Below, piece by piece: positions 1-5,911 of a stretch of 11,314 bases of DNA. The notes under the pieces are model-generated. The model did not search any database. It was not told where the DNA came from and worked only from the letters and a program-made list of their open reading frames with translations. A program made the position numbers and the translations under genes. The stretch comes from Armatimonadota bacterium (GTDB taxonomy: Bacteria; Sysuimicrobiota; Sysuimicrobiia; Sysuimicrobiales; Humicultoraceae): assembly GCA_016199305.1 (NCBI GenBank), contig JACQGZ010000144.1:1-11314 (forward strand), written 5' to 3'. Position 1 is the stretch's first letter. Each line of letters starts with the position of its first letter.

Positions 1-162
1 GACCGGTGGAAGTACGTCGAGTACGAGAACGGCGACCGGGAGCTTTATGATCTCGCCGCCGATCCCTTCGAGATGACGAACGTCATCGGGTCCTCCCCGG
101 CGACGCAGGTCGTCCCCGACCTGCGTCGCCGGCTCGAGGCGTTGCGCCGCGCCGGGCGTTGA
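1..162 (+). CDS. Sulfatase-family protein, C-terminal end (partial)
   Basis: Frame 1 is open from the first base to a TGA at 160-162 and gives the last 53 residues of a protein that starts outside the window. The piece contains WKYVEY followed by ELYDLAADPFEMTNV. This is the typical C-terminal block of type I sulfatases (alkaline phosphatase superfamily), where the chain reads 'K-Y...ELYDL..DP.E..N' before a final helix. The catalytic Cys/Ser formylglycine site would be upstream and cannot be seen, so activity and substrate are unknown. The gene is followed by a new promoter at 180-208, so it is not part of the ylxM operon. The family call is fairly sure; the exact function is not. Confidence 0.8.
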   Translation, partial: DRWKYVEYENGDRELYDLAADPFEMTNVIGSSPATQVVPDLRRRLEALRRAGR

Positions 163-179
163 GCGCCCCGTCCCCCGCC

Positions 180-208
180 TTGACCCCCTCGCTCCGCTCT
201 GTCATAGT
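180..208 (+). promoter_or_regulatory. Sigma-A type promoter for the ylxM-ffh operon
   Basis: TTGACC at 180-185 (5 of 6 to TTGACA) and CATAGT at 203-208 (4 of 6 to TATAAT) are separated by exactly 17 bp. The start of transcription would fall near 214-216, giving a leader of about 25 nt before the ylxM ATG at 240. It lies in the only AT-richer patch between the sulfatase stop and the operon. It is read from sequence only. Confidence 0.65.
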
Positions 209-228
209 GTAAAGGTAATATCCTTTAC
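209..228. promoter_or_regulatory. Inverted repeat overlapping the transcription start (candidate operator)
   Basis: GTAAAGG (209-215) and CCTTTAC (222-228) are perfect 7-bp inverted arms around a 6-base AT-rich centre. The repeat starts one base after the -10 box and covers the predicted transcription start. That is the position of a repressor operator, or of a hairpin at the extreme 5' end of the mRNA. The AT content stands out from the surrounding GC-rich DNA. I do not recognise the regulator; YlxM, the first gene of the operon, is a helix-turn-helix protein and is one candidate. Confidence 0.5.
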
Positions 229-239
229 GGCTCTGAGCC

Positions 240-497
240 ATGGCGCGCGGACTCGCCGAACGGTTGCACGTCGTCCGGCTGCTCGATACCTACGGGAGCC
301 TGCTCACCCCCAGGCAGCGGCGGGCGATGCGTCTCTACTACCTGGATGATCTCTCCCTGGGCGAGATCGCCGAGCGGCAGGGGGTCACCCGGCAGGCCGT
401 GCGCGACAGCCTGCAGCGGTCGATCGGAGAACTACGCCGCTTCGAGAGGCACCTGCGGCTGGTCCGCGACGGCCGGGGCGGGGACGGGCGGCGATGA
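240..497 (+). CDS. ylxM: YlxM family helix-turn-helix protein (SRP operon)
   Basis: This 85-residue protein matches the YlxM/p13-like family (UPF0122) in length and motifs. It has an N-terminal amphipathic helix, the block LYYLDDLSLGEIAE and the recognition helix GVTRQAVRDSLQRS (roughly residues 33-62), and then a charged helical tail. The fold resembles sigma-70 region 4. YlxM is encoded next to ffh in many Gram-positive bacteria and is thought to modulate the signal recognition particle. Here a methyltransferase gene separates it from ffh. It is the first gene after the promoter at 180-208, and its stop overlaps the next start as ATGA. No strong Shine-Dalgarno is seen upstream of the ATG, which fits the short leader. 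Confidence 0.9.
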   Translation: MARGLAERLHVVRLLDTYGSLLTPRQRRAMRLYYLDDLSLGEIAERQGVTRQAVRDSLQRSIGELRRFERHLRLVRDGRGGDGRR

Positions 498-1132
498 GCG
501 CGCACTACTTTACGCCTGTTCCGGAGGCCGGCCACCGCGTGCGAGAGCTCACGACGACCCTGCGGGGGCGGCGGTTCCGTCTGCGCACCGACCGCGCGGT
601 TTTCGCCTCCCGGGGGATCGACCGGGGCTCGCGCCTGCTGATCGAGAACATGCCGGTCGCGCCGCGCGATCTGATCCTGGATCTGGGGTGCGGCTACGGC
701 GTGATCGGGCTGGCCGCGGCGGCGCTGGCCTCCGGGGGGTGGGTGCATCTGGTCGACGTGAACGCGCGCGCGGCCGATCTGGCGCGCGCCAACGCTGCGC
801 GCAACGGCATCACCAACGTCACCGTGCACGTGGGAGAAGGGGTGGTCCCTGTCGCCGACCTTACCTTCGATCTGGTCTTGACCAATCCGCCCATCCGGGC
901 GGGGCGGGGGACGGTGCTGGCCTTCTTTGCGGGCGCGCACGCGGTGCTCCGTCCCGGCGGCCGCTTCCTCTTTGTCGCCCGCACCGGCCAGGGCGCCCGC
1001 ACGCTGGGCCGCCACGCCGCGGCCTTCTTCGGCCACGTCGCCGAGACGGCGAAGGGCGGAGGCTTTCGCGTCTACACCGCGACCAAGGAGCATGCGGCCG
1101 CGGCGCCGCGCGGGAGGGCAGCCGATGTTTGA
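494..1132 (+). CDS. Class I SAM-dependent methyltransferase, YbxB/RsmC-like
   Basis: This 212-residue protein has a single small-methyltransferase (MTS) domain of the RsmC/RlmG type. It starts with HYFTPVP and a DRAVFASRGID..S..L segment typical of the YbxB group. It carries the SAM-binding motif I DLGCGYG (residues 63-69), an acidic end of beta-2 (VDVN, 87-90), and the base-methylation motif NPPIRAG (131-137), where NPP marks amino-group methylation of a purine in nucleic acid. The likely substrate is guanine N2 in rRNA, by analogy with RsmC; the substrate cannot be proven here. It starts at ATG 494, overlapping the ylxM stop, and its TGA overlaps the ffh start. Its place between ylxM and ffh is not the usual arrangement, but translational coupling on both sides shows it is a true operon member. 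Confidence 0.85.
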   Translation: MSAHYFTPVPEAGHRVRELTTTLRGRRFRLRTDRAVFASRGIDRGSRLLIENMPVAPRDLILDLGCGYGVIGLAAAALASGGWVHLVDVNARAADLARANAARNGITNVTVHVGEGVVPVADLTFDLVLTNPPIRAGRGTVLAFFAGAHAVLRPGGRFLFVARTGQGARTLGRHAAAFFGHVAETAKGGGFRVYTATKEHAAAAPRGRAADV

Positions 1133-2474
1133 CAACCTGCAGACCCGCCTCGGGGAGATCTTCCGCCGCCTCAGTGGCCGCGGGGCGCTCAAGCCGGAGG
1201 ATGTGGACGCCGCGCTGCGCGAGGTGCGGATGGCCCTGCTGGAGGCCGACGTGCACTTCACCGTGGCCCGCGACTTCGTCGCCCGCGTGCGGGAGGCGGC
1301 GGTCGGCCAGGAGATTTGGAAGAGCCTCTCCCCCGCCCAGCAGGTGATCAAGATCGTGCACGAGGAACTGGCGCGCACCCTGGGGGGCGTCCACCGCGAG
1401 CTGCGCTTTGCGCCCAAGCCGCCGACGGTGCTGATGCTCGTCGGGCTGCACGGGACCGGCAAGACCACCACGGCGGCCAAACTGGCCCACCTGCTGCGGC
1501 GCCGCGGCCGCAATCCCCTGCTGGTCGCCACCGACCTGCGCCGCCCGGCGGCGGTGCAGCAACTGGAGGTGGTGGGACGAGCGGCCGGGGTGGCCACCTT
1601 CAGCCAGCCCGGCGCCGACGATCCGGTGGCCGTGGCCCGCGCGGCCCTGGCCCAGGCGGCCCGCGCCGGCCACGACGTGGTGATCATCGACTCCGCGGGC
1701 CGGCTCCATCTCGACGAGGAGTTGATGGCGGAACTGGCGCGCATGCGCGAGGCGGTTGCCCCGACCGAGGTGCTGCTCACGCTGGATGCCATGACCGGCC
1801 AGGACGCGGTGACGATGGCGGAGCAGTTCACGGCCAGGGTCGGCGTCGACGGGCTGATCCTGACCAAACTCGACGGCGATGCGCGCGGCGGGGCGGCGCT
1901 CTCGGTCGTCGCGGTGACGGGCCGGCCGATCCTCTTCGCCGGGGTCGGCGAGCGCGTCGAGGCGCTGGAACCCTTCCATCCGGACCGGATGGCCTCCCGC
2001 ATCCTGGGGATGGGCGACGTCCTCACGCTGATCGAGAAGGCGGAGGCGACGATGAGCGCGGAGGCGGCCGCCACCCTCGAACGAAAGCTGCGGCGGGGGG
2101 AGTGGACCCTCTCCGACTTCGTCGAGCAGCTGCGCCAGGTGCGGACGATGGGTCCGCTCGACCAGCTGGTGGAGATGATCCCCGGCCTGGGAGGCCGCCT
2201 GAAAGGCGCCCCCACGGTGGACGAGCGGCAGCTGGCGCGCGTGGAGGCGATGATCAACTCGATGACACCGGAGGAGCGGCGCACCCCGGCGCTCCTCAAC
2301 GGGAGCCGCCGCCGGCGCATCGCGCGCGGGGCCGGGGTAACGGTGCAGGAGGTCAACCGCCTGCTCAAGCAGTTCGAGGAGGCGAAGGCGCTGGTCCGGC
2401 AGATGGAGGAACTGGGGAAGCGCGGGAAGCGGCTTCCCAAAGGAGGTCTAGGATGGCCGTCAAGATCCGATTGA
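1125..2474 (+). CDS. ffh: Signal recognition particle GTPase Ffh (SRP54)
   Basis: This 449-residue protein targets nascent membrane and secreted proteins to the FtsY receptor together with 4.5S/6S RNA. The domains are in order: N helical bundle (about 1-95), G domain with P-loop GLHGTGKT (107-114), DLRRPAA (137-143), [13 protein letters not shown] (189-201), [10 protein letters not shown] (247-256) and GVGE (273-276), then the M domain from about residue 295 with [13 protein letters not shown], the RNA-binding helix-turn-helix. Two variations are visible. DSAGR replaces the usual DTAGR. The Met-rich C-terminal tail is missing and replaced by a short basic [10 protein letters not shown] end. 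The start ATG 1125 has GGGAGGG at 1112-1118. The gene overlaps the methyltransferase by 8 bp and rpsP by 22 bp. Confidence 0.97.
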   Translation: MFDNLQTRLGEIFRRLSGRGALKPEDVDAALREVRMALLEADVHFTVARDFVARVREAAVGQEIWKSLSPAQQVIKIVHEELARTLGGVHRELRFAPKPPTVLMLVGLHGTGKTTTAAKLAHLLRRRGRNPLLVATDLRRPAAVQQLEVVGRAAGVATFSQPGADDPVAVARAALAQAARAGHDVVIIDSAGRLHLDEELMAELARMREAVAPTEVLLTLDAMTGQDAVTMAEQFTARVGVDGLILTKLDGDARGGAALSVVAVTGRPILFAGVGERVEALEPFHPDRMASRILGMGDVLTLIEKAEATMSAEAAATLERKLRRGEWTLSDFVEQLRQVRTMGPLDQLVEMIPGLGGRLKGAPTVDERQLARVEAMINSMTPEERRTPALLNGSRRRRIARGAGVTVQEVNRLLKQFEEAKALVRQMEELGKRGKRLPKGGLGWPSRSD

Positions 2475-2731
2475 TGCGGCTGGGGGCGAGGGGGCAGCCC
2501 TTCTACCGGCTGGTCGTCGCCGACTCGCGCTCGCCGCGGACCGGCAGGTACATCGAGGCGATCGGGTACTACAACCCGACGACCGAACCGTCCACGATCA
2601 AGGTGGACGAGGTCAAGGCGCTGGGCTGGCTGCGCAAGGGGGCGCGCCCCTCCGATGCCGCCCGGGTGCTGCTGACCAGGAGCGGGGTGCTGGCGAAGTG
2701 GGAAGCCCGGAAGAAAGACGCCCAGACCTGA
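2453..2731 (+). CDS. rpsP: 30S ribosomal protein S16
   Basis: This 92-residue protein fits the family length of about 80-100. The N terminus [30 protein letters not shown] is the S16 signature, followed by [10 protein letters not shown] and the C-terminal helices ([19 protein letters not shown]). S16 binds 16S rRNA and is needed for 30S assembly. The ATG lies inside the end of ffh but has a near-perfect Shine-Dalgarno, AGGAGGT at 2441-2447, with a 5-base spacer, so it can be translated independently of the upstream reading frame. It is followed by khpA, whose likely GTG start is inside the rpsP 3' end. Confidence 0.97.
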   Translation: MAVKIRLMRLGARGQPFYRLVVADSRSPRTGRYIEAIGYYNPTTEPSTIKVDEVKALGWLRKGARPSDAARVLLTRSGVLAKWEARKKDAQT

Positions 2732-2958
2732 GGGCCCTCGTCGAGTACGTCGCCCGGGGGCTGGTCGACCACCCCGAGGCGGTGGAGGTGCGCGAGGTGG
2801 AGGGCGAGCGCGGCCTCACCCTGGAGGTCCGCGTCGCGCCGGAGGACATGGGCAAGGTGATCGGCCGGGGCGGGCGCATCGCCATCGCCCTGCGCACCGT
2901 CGTGCGGGCGGCGGCAGGGCGGGCCGGCCGGCGCGTCTCGGTCGAGATCCTGCGATAG
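2698..2958 (+). CDS. khpA: KH-domain RNA-binding protein KhpA (YlqC)
   Basis: This 86-residue protein has a single KH domain with the RNA-binding loop VIGRGGR (GxxG at residues 56-59), preceded by the family block [20 protein letters not shown] and APEDMGK. KhpA forms a dimer with KhpB/Jag in many Gram-positive bacteria and binds many RNAs. Here it follows rpsP, the usual position. The start is not certain. GTG 2698 overlaps rpsP by 34 bp and is the only standard start upstream of the conserved LRALVEY. CTG at 2728, overlapping the rpsP stop as CTGA, would give a protein closer to the usual 75-77 residues, but without a clear Shine-Dalgarno. Confidence 0.93.
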   Translation: MGSPEERRPDLRALVEYVARGLVDHPEAVEVREVEGERGLTLEVRVAPEDMGKVIGRGGRIAIALRTVVRAAAGRAGRRVSVEILR

Positions 2959-2981
2959 CCGCGCCCGCCGCGCGGCGCTGC

Positions 2982-3077
2982 AGGACTGGAGCGCGATTCA
3001 CCTGTAGGACCGGAAAGCGATTCACCTGGAGGACGGGAGCGCGATTCACCTGTAGGACCGGAAAGCGATTCATCTGG
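2982..3077 (+). repeat. Four tandem 24-bp repeats before ylqD
   Basis: Four contiguous 24-bp units lie at 2982-3005, 3006-3029, 3030-3053 and 3054-3077. Each starts AGGAC, carries GCGATTCAYCTG, and ends in GT or GG. Two subtypes alternate (A: ends CTGT; B: has CGGAAAGCG and ends CTGG), so the array also reads as a 48-bp unit duplicated once. The junctions give AGGA or GGAGG. The GGAGG made at the end of the last unit (3076-3080) is the ylqD Shine-Dalgarno, 5 bases before its ATG. The array fills nearly all of the 127-bp gap after khpA. In the ylqD frame it contains TAG codons, so it is not coding. Confidence 0.9.
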
Positions 3078-3085
3078 AGGCAGGC

Positions 3086-3490
3086 ATGGCGATTACGGTG
3101 GCACGACCGGTGGTGATCAAGGCGATCGTCACGGAATCTTTCAAGCGGCTCTACACCCAGGAACTGCAGGCCGCGATCGCGCGGGTGGAGGAGTTGGTCG
3201 GTCAGCTCGATGCGCAGATCCGGCGCACCGAACTGGAGCGGCAGATCACGCCGCAGGCCCGGGCCATCCGCCAGCAACTGGAACTGGAGCGGGCGCGGCA
3301 GGAGTCCACGCGGCTGGAGTTGCAGGCGCGCCTGCGGGAGGCGGAGGGGCTGGAACTGAACAGCGAGTTTCCCCAGGGCACCGTGGATAGTTTCACCGAG
3401 GTGAAGATCGGCGACAACCTCTTCCAGAAACTCGGCCGCACCGAGATCGTCGTGAAGGACGGCATCATCATTGAAGTCCGCGAAGAGTGA
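3086..3490 (+). CDS. ylqD: YlqD family protein
   Basis: This 134-residue protein matches the YlqD family in length, layout and location between khpA and rimM. It has a short N-terminal beta strand (ITVARPVVIKAIVT), a long charged coiled coil (about residues 20-90, rich in Gln, Glu, Arg and Leu), and a C-terminal beta-rich part with TEVKIGDNLFQKLGRTEIVVKDGIIIEV. The function is unknown in the family. No signal peptide or membrane segment is seen. The ATG 3086 has GGAGG at 3076-3080 supplied by the last tandem repeat unit. A 23-bp duplication covers its stop codon. Confidence 0.9.
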   Translation: MAITVARPVVIKAIVTESFKRLYTQELQAAIARVEELVGQLDAQIRRTELERQITPQARAIRQQLELERARQESTRLELQARLREAEGLELNSEFPQGTVDSFTEVKIGDNLFQKLGRTEIVVKDGIIIEVREE

Positions 3491-3521
3491 GGGGGCAGGT
3501 CCGCGAAGAGTGAGCGGGCAT
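3476..3521 (+). repeat. 23-bp tandem duplication over the ylqD stop codon
   Basis: The 16 bases GTCCGCGAAGAGTGAG occur at 3476-3491 and again at 3499-3514. The full 23-bp units (3476-3498 and 3499-3521) differ at two positions. The first copy encodes the YlqD C terminus VREE and its TGA; the second lies in the ylqD-rimM gap and repeats the stop. This is a recent local duplication next to the repeat array on the other side of ylqD. Confidence 0.88.
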
Positions 3522-3544
3522 CGCGGCCTCGCGCAGCCCGGGGC

Positions 3545-4096
3545 GTGAGGACCCGTCCCCCGTACCTGATTATCGGCCGGATCACCCGGCCCCACGGCCT
3601 GCGCGGGGAGGTGAAGGTGCGGCCGGAGACGGATTTTCCGGACCGGTTTGCGCTTCTACAACGCGTGTACCTGATGCGCGAGCGCGCGGCGGGGTCGGCA
3701 GAGGCGCCGGATGGTTCCGCGGGCGACCTGCACGCCGTCGAAGTGGAAGGGGTCCGGCGGCAGGGCGCGGTGATGCTGCTGAAGCTGGCCGGCACCGACA
3801 CCGTGGAGGCGGCGCGGAGCCTGGCGGGGGCGGCCGTGGCGGTCCCGTGGGCGGAGCGGGTGCCGCTGCAACCCGGCGCCTTCTACGTGGGCGAAATCGT
3901 CGGGCTGCGCGTGCGCACAGAGGAGGGAGAGACCCTGGGCCGGGTGGCGGAGGTCATCCGCACGGCGGCGCACGATCTGTACCGGGTCGAGGGGCCGGGC
4001 GGCGAGATCCTCCTGCCGGCGACCCAGCAGGTCGTCCGCGCCGTGGACCTGGAGGGTGGCGAGATGGTGGTGGCGCTGCCCGCCGGGCTGCGCTGA
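3545..4096 (+). CDS. rimM: Ribosome maturation factor RimM
   Basis: This 183-residue protein fits RimM (about 165-185). The N-terminal barrel starts with the signature IGRITRPHGLRGEVKV (residues 10-25), continues through LKLAGTDTVEAARSLAG, and is followed by a PRC-barrel domain from about residue 115 (FYVGEIVGLRVRTEEGETLG, then LLPATQQVVRAVDLEG). RimM binds S19 and assists late assembly of the 30S head and 16S processing. The start GTG 3545 is the only standard start just before the conserved block; the Shine-Dalgarno is weak. The insert at residues 43-58 (RERAAGSAEAPDGSAG) is a low-complexity loop. The gene is followed by trmD, as usual. Confidence 0.95.
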   Translation: MRTRPPYLIIGRITRPHGLRGEVKVRPETDFPDRFALLQRVYLMRERAAGSAEAPDGSAGDLHAVEVEGVRRQGAVMLLKLAGTDTVEAARSLAGAAVAVPWAERVPLQPGAFYVGEIVGLRVRTEEGETLGRVAEVIRTAAHDLYRVEGPGGEILLPATQQVVRAVDLEGGEMVVALPAGLR

Positions 4097-4127
4097 ACTC
4101 CGGCGGCGGCGGGTCTCAGAGACAGGC

Positions 4128-4865
4128 ATGCGCATCGACATCGTGACCATCTTTCCGGAGGCCTTCGCGCCGCTGGCGGTCAGCATCGTCGGCCGGGCAC
4201 GGGAGCGGGGGTTGCTGGAGGTGCGCCTCTGGGATCTGCGGGACTTCACCGCCGACCGGCACCGCCAGGTGGACGACACGCCCTACGGCGGCGGGCCGGG
4301 GATGGTGATGAAACCGGAGCCCTTCTTCGCCGCCGTCGAGGGGATCATGAGAGAGGCGGGAGGGCGGCCGCGGATCCTGCTGCCTTCCCCGCAGGGGCGG
4401 ACGTTGACGCAGGCGCTCCTGCGCGAGTTGAGCGGGGAGGCGCACCTGGCCATCCTCTGCGGCCACTACGAGGGGATTGACGAGCGCGTGACGGCCGGCC
4501 TGGGGGCGGAGGAGATCTCGATCGGGGACTATGTGGTCAGCGGGGGGGAATTGCCGGCGATGGTGATCGTCGACGCCCTCAGCCGCCTCCTCCCCGGCGT
4601 GGTGGGCGATGAGCAGTCCGTCGCCGCCGATTCGTTCAGCGAGGGGCTGCTGGACCACCCGCACTACACCCGCCCGCCGGAGGTGGCCGGGTTGGGGGTG
4701 CCGGAGGTGCTCCTCTCCGGCCATCACGAGGCGATCCGCCGCTGGCGGCGCAAGCAGCAGCTGCGCCGCACGCGGGAGCGCCGGCCGGATCTGCTGCGGC
4801 GGGAAGCGCTCAGCGACGAGGACCGCCGGCTGCTCGACGAACTCGAAGGCGAAGAGTTGCTATAA
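4128..4865 (+). CDS. trmD: tRNA (guanine-37-N1)-methyltransferase TrmD
   Basis: This 245-residue SPOUT methyltransferase makes m1G37 in tRNAs that read CNN codons and so prevents +1 frameshifts. All key blocks are present: N terminus MRIDIVTIFPEAF; PYGGGPGMVM (52-61); trefoil-knot SAM pocket LCGHYEGIDER (110-120) and ISIGDYVVSGGELPAM (130-145); catalytic Asp168 in ADSF; LLDHPHYTRP (174-183); and the tRNA-binding C-terminal helices starting at LLSGHHEAIRRWR. The start ATG 4128 matches the family N terminus exactly; an upstream in-frame extension does not resemble TrmD. The TAA stop at 4863-4865 overlaps an ATG (TAATG) and a promoter-like TATAAT before rplS. Confidence 0.97.
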   Translation: MRIDIVTIFPEAFAPLAVSIVGRARERGLLEVRLWDLRDFTADRHRQVDDTPYGGGPGMVMKPEPFFAAVEGIMREAGGRPRILLPSPQGRTLTQALLRELSGEAHLAILCGHYEGIDERVTAGLGAEEISIGDYVVSGGELPAMVIVDALSRLLPGVVGDEQSVAADSFSEGLLDHPHYTRPPEVAGLGVPEVLLSGHHEAIRRWRRKQQLRRTRERRPDLLRREALSDEDRRLLDELEGEELL

Positions 4866-4866
4866 T
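4858..4866 (+). promoter_or_regulatory. Extended -10 promoter for rplS
   Basis: TGCTATAAT is an exact match to the extended -10 consensus (TGnTATAAT) and lies across the trmD stop. Such an AT-rich hexamer is rare in this GC-rich DNA. No good -35 is seen at normal spacing, which extended -10 promoters do not need. Transcription would start near 4872-4874, giving a leader of about 28 nt before rplS. The same bases also form a TAATG stop-start overlap, so coincidence is possible. Confidence 0.5.
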
Positions 4867-4894
4867 GGCACGTCGGCAGAGGCGGAATGGGTGA
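4865..4894 (+). CDS. Possible nine-residue minigene (MARRQRRNG) before rplS
   Basis: An ATG at 4865-4867 overlaps the trmD TAA as TAATG, a classic re-initiation overlap. It opens a nine-codon frame encoding the basic peptide MARRQRRNG, which stops at TGA 4892-4894, inside the rplS ribosome-binding site (GGTGATC, 4890-4896). A ribosome leaving trmD could translate it and finish just before the rplS ATG at 4901. It may only be a coupling device, or chance. If transcription starts from the promoter at 4858-4866, the ATG would not be on that mRNA. Confidence 0.3.
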   Translation: MARRQRRNG

Positions 4895-4900
4895 TCAGCG

Positions 4901-5242
4901 ATGAATAGATTGGCGGCTGTGGATCGCGAGGGGCTGCGGGCGACGGCGCCTGCCTTCACCCCCGGGGATACCGTGCGCGTGCACATCAAAGTCACCGAAG
5001 GCGGGCGGGAGCGCGTGCAGGCCTTCGAGGGCGTCGTGATCGCGCGCAAGAACGCCGGCCGCCGCGAGACCTTCACGGTGCGGCGGGTCAGTCACGGGAT
5101 CGGCGTCGAGCGGACCTTCCCGTTGCACTCCCCGCGCGTGGAACGGATCGATCTCGTGCGCAAGGGCCGGTCGCGGCGGGCCAAACTGTACTACCTGCGG
5201 GGCAAGGTGGGGAAGGCGGCCCGGATCAAGGAGCAGCGCTGA
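4901..5242 (+). CDS. rplS: 50S ribosomal protein L19
   Basis: This 113-residue protein has the normal L19 length and motifs: [79 protein letters not shown]19 sits at the 30S-50S interface. The ATG 4901 has GGTGATC at 4890-4896, which pairs with the 16S rRNA 3' end. It follows trmD as in most bacteria. A promoter of its own may lie at 4858-4866. Confidence 0.97.
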   Translation: MNRLAAVDREGLRATAPAFTPGDTVRVHIKVTEGGRERVQAFEGVVIARKNAGRRETFTVRRVSHGIGVERTFPLHSPRVERIDLVRKGRSRRAKLYYLRGKVGKAARIKEQR

Positions 5243-5266
5243 GGGTCGGGGTCGGAGCGGCAGGGG

Positions 5267-5911
5267 ATGCGGCTGGATTGGTTCGAGCGCATTCCGATCA
5301 ACATCCCTACCCTCATCCTCCTGCTGGCGGCGGGGCTGTTCATCGTCCGGCTCCTCATCCGTCAGCTGCGGGTCATCCCCCCTGTCTGGCGGCGGTCTCT
5401 CGTCGAGACGCTGGACGCCTCCATCTTCGCCGCCCTCCTCAGCCTGGTCATCATTACCTTCGTCGTCCAGGCGTTCTACATTCCGTCGGGGTCGATGGAG
5501 CCCACCCTGGCGGTCGGCGACCGCATTCTGGTCGGCAAGTTCTCCTACCGCATCGGCGCGATCGACCGGGGCGACATCATCGTCTTCCATTATCCCCTCG
5601 GCCCCGCCCGCGATTTCGTGAAACGGGTGGTGGGGCTGCCGGGCGAGACGGTGGAACTCCGGGAAGGACTCGTGCTGGTCAACGGAAAACCGCTGAGTGA
5701 ACTCTACCCCACCGCGCTGCCCGGCGGCGACCGCGCCTGCACCAGCAACTACGGGCCGCGCAGGGTGCCGGTAGGGCAGTACTTCGTCCTGGGAGACAAC
5801 CGCTGCAACAGCGAGGACAGCCGCTTCTTCGGCTTCGTGCCGGCACAAAACGTCGTCGGCAAGGCGCTGTTCATCTATTGGCCGTTCCCCCGCGTGGGCT
5901 TGATCCACTAG
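5267..5911 (+). CDS. lepB: Signal peptidase I (LepB/Sip)
   Basis: This 214-residue membrane serine protease removes signal peptides from exported proteins. It has the Ser/Lys dyad: Ser76 in IPSGSMEPTL and Lys119 in DFVKRVVGLPGE. The conserved box GDNRCNSEDSRFFGFV begins near residue 177. Two hydrophobic segments precede the catalytic domain (about 12-31 and 51-71), unlike the single anchor of Bacillus SipS; this predicts both ends outside. Two cysteines (158 and 180) frame the strand leading to the conserved box. The ATG 5267 has AGGGG close upstream, and the gene lies 24 bp after rplS. The position beside rplS is common in clostridial operons. Confidence 0.95.
   Translation: MRLDWFERIPINIPTLILLLAAGLFIVRLLIRQLRVIPPVWRRSLVETLDASIFAALLSLVIITFVVQAFYIPSGSMEPTLAVGDRILVGKFSYRIGAIDRGDIIVFHYPLGPARDFVKRVVGLPGETVELREGLVLVNGKPLSELYPTALPGGDRACTSNYGPRRVPVGQYFVLGDNRCNSEDSRFFGFVPAQNVVGKALFIYWPFPRVGLIH

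Noticed and set aside
338..2440. 700-codon minus-strand open frame across ylxM, the methyltransferase and ffh
   Set aside because: It is antisense to three clearly conserved genes, is Arg/Ser/Pro-rich without family resemblance, and is the kind of long shadow frame that GC-rich DNA produces.
1316..2452. In-frame upstream extension of rpsP inside ffh
   Set aside because: The extension is a shadow of ffh; the S16 signature starts at ATG 2453 with a near-perfect Shine-Dalgarno.
2982..3077. CRISPR array
   Set aside because: The 24-bp units are contiguous with no spacers, and no cas gene is nearby.
2816..3595. Minus-strand frame containing repeated VLQVNR units
   Set aside because: The repeat peptides are only the antisense translation of the 24-bp DNA repeats; the frame lies opposite ylqD and khpA.
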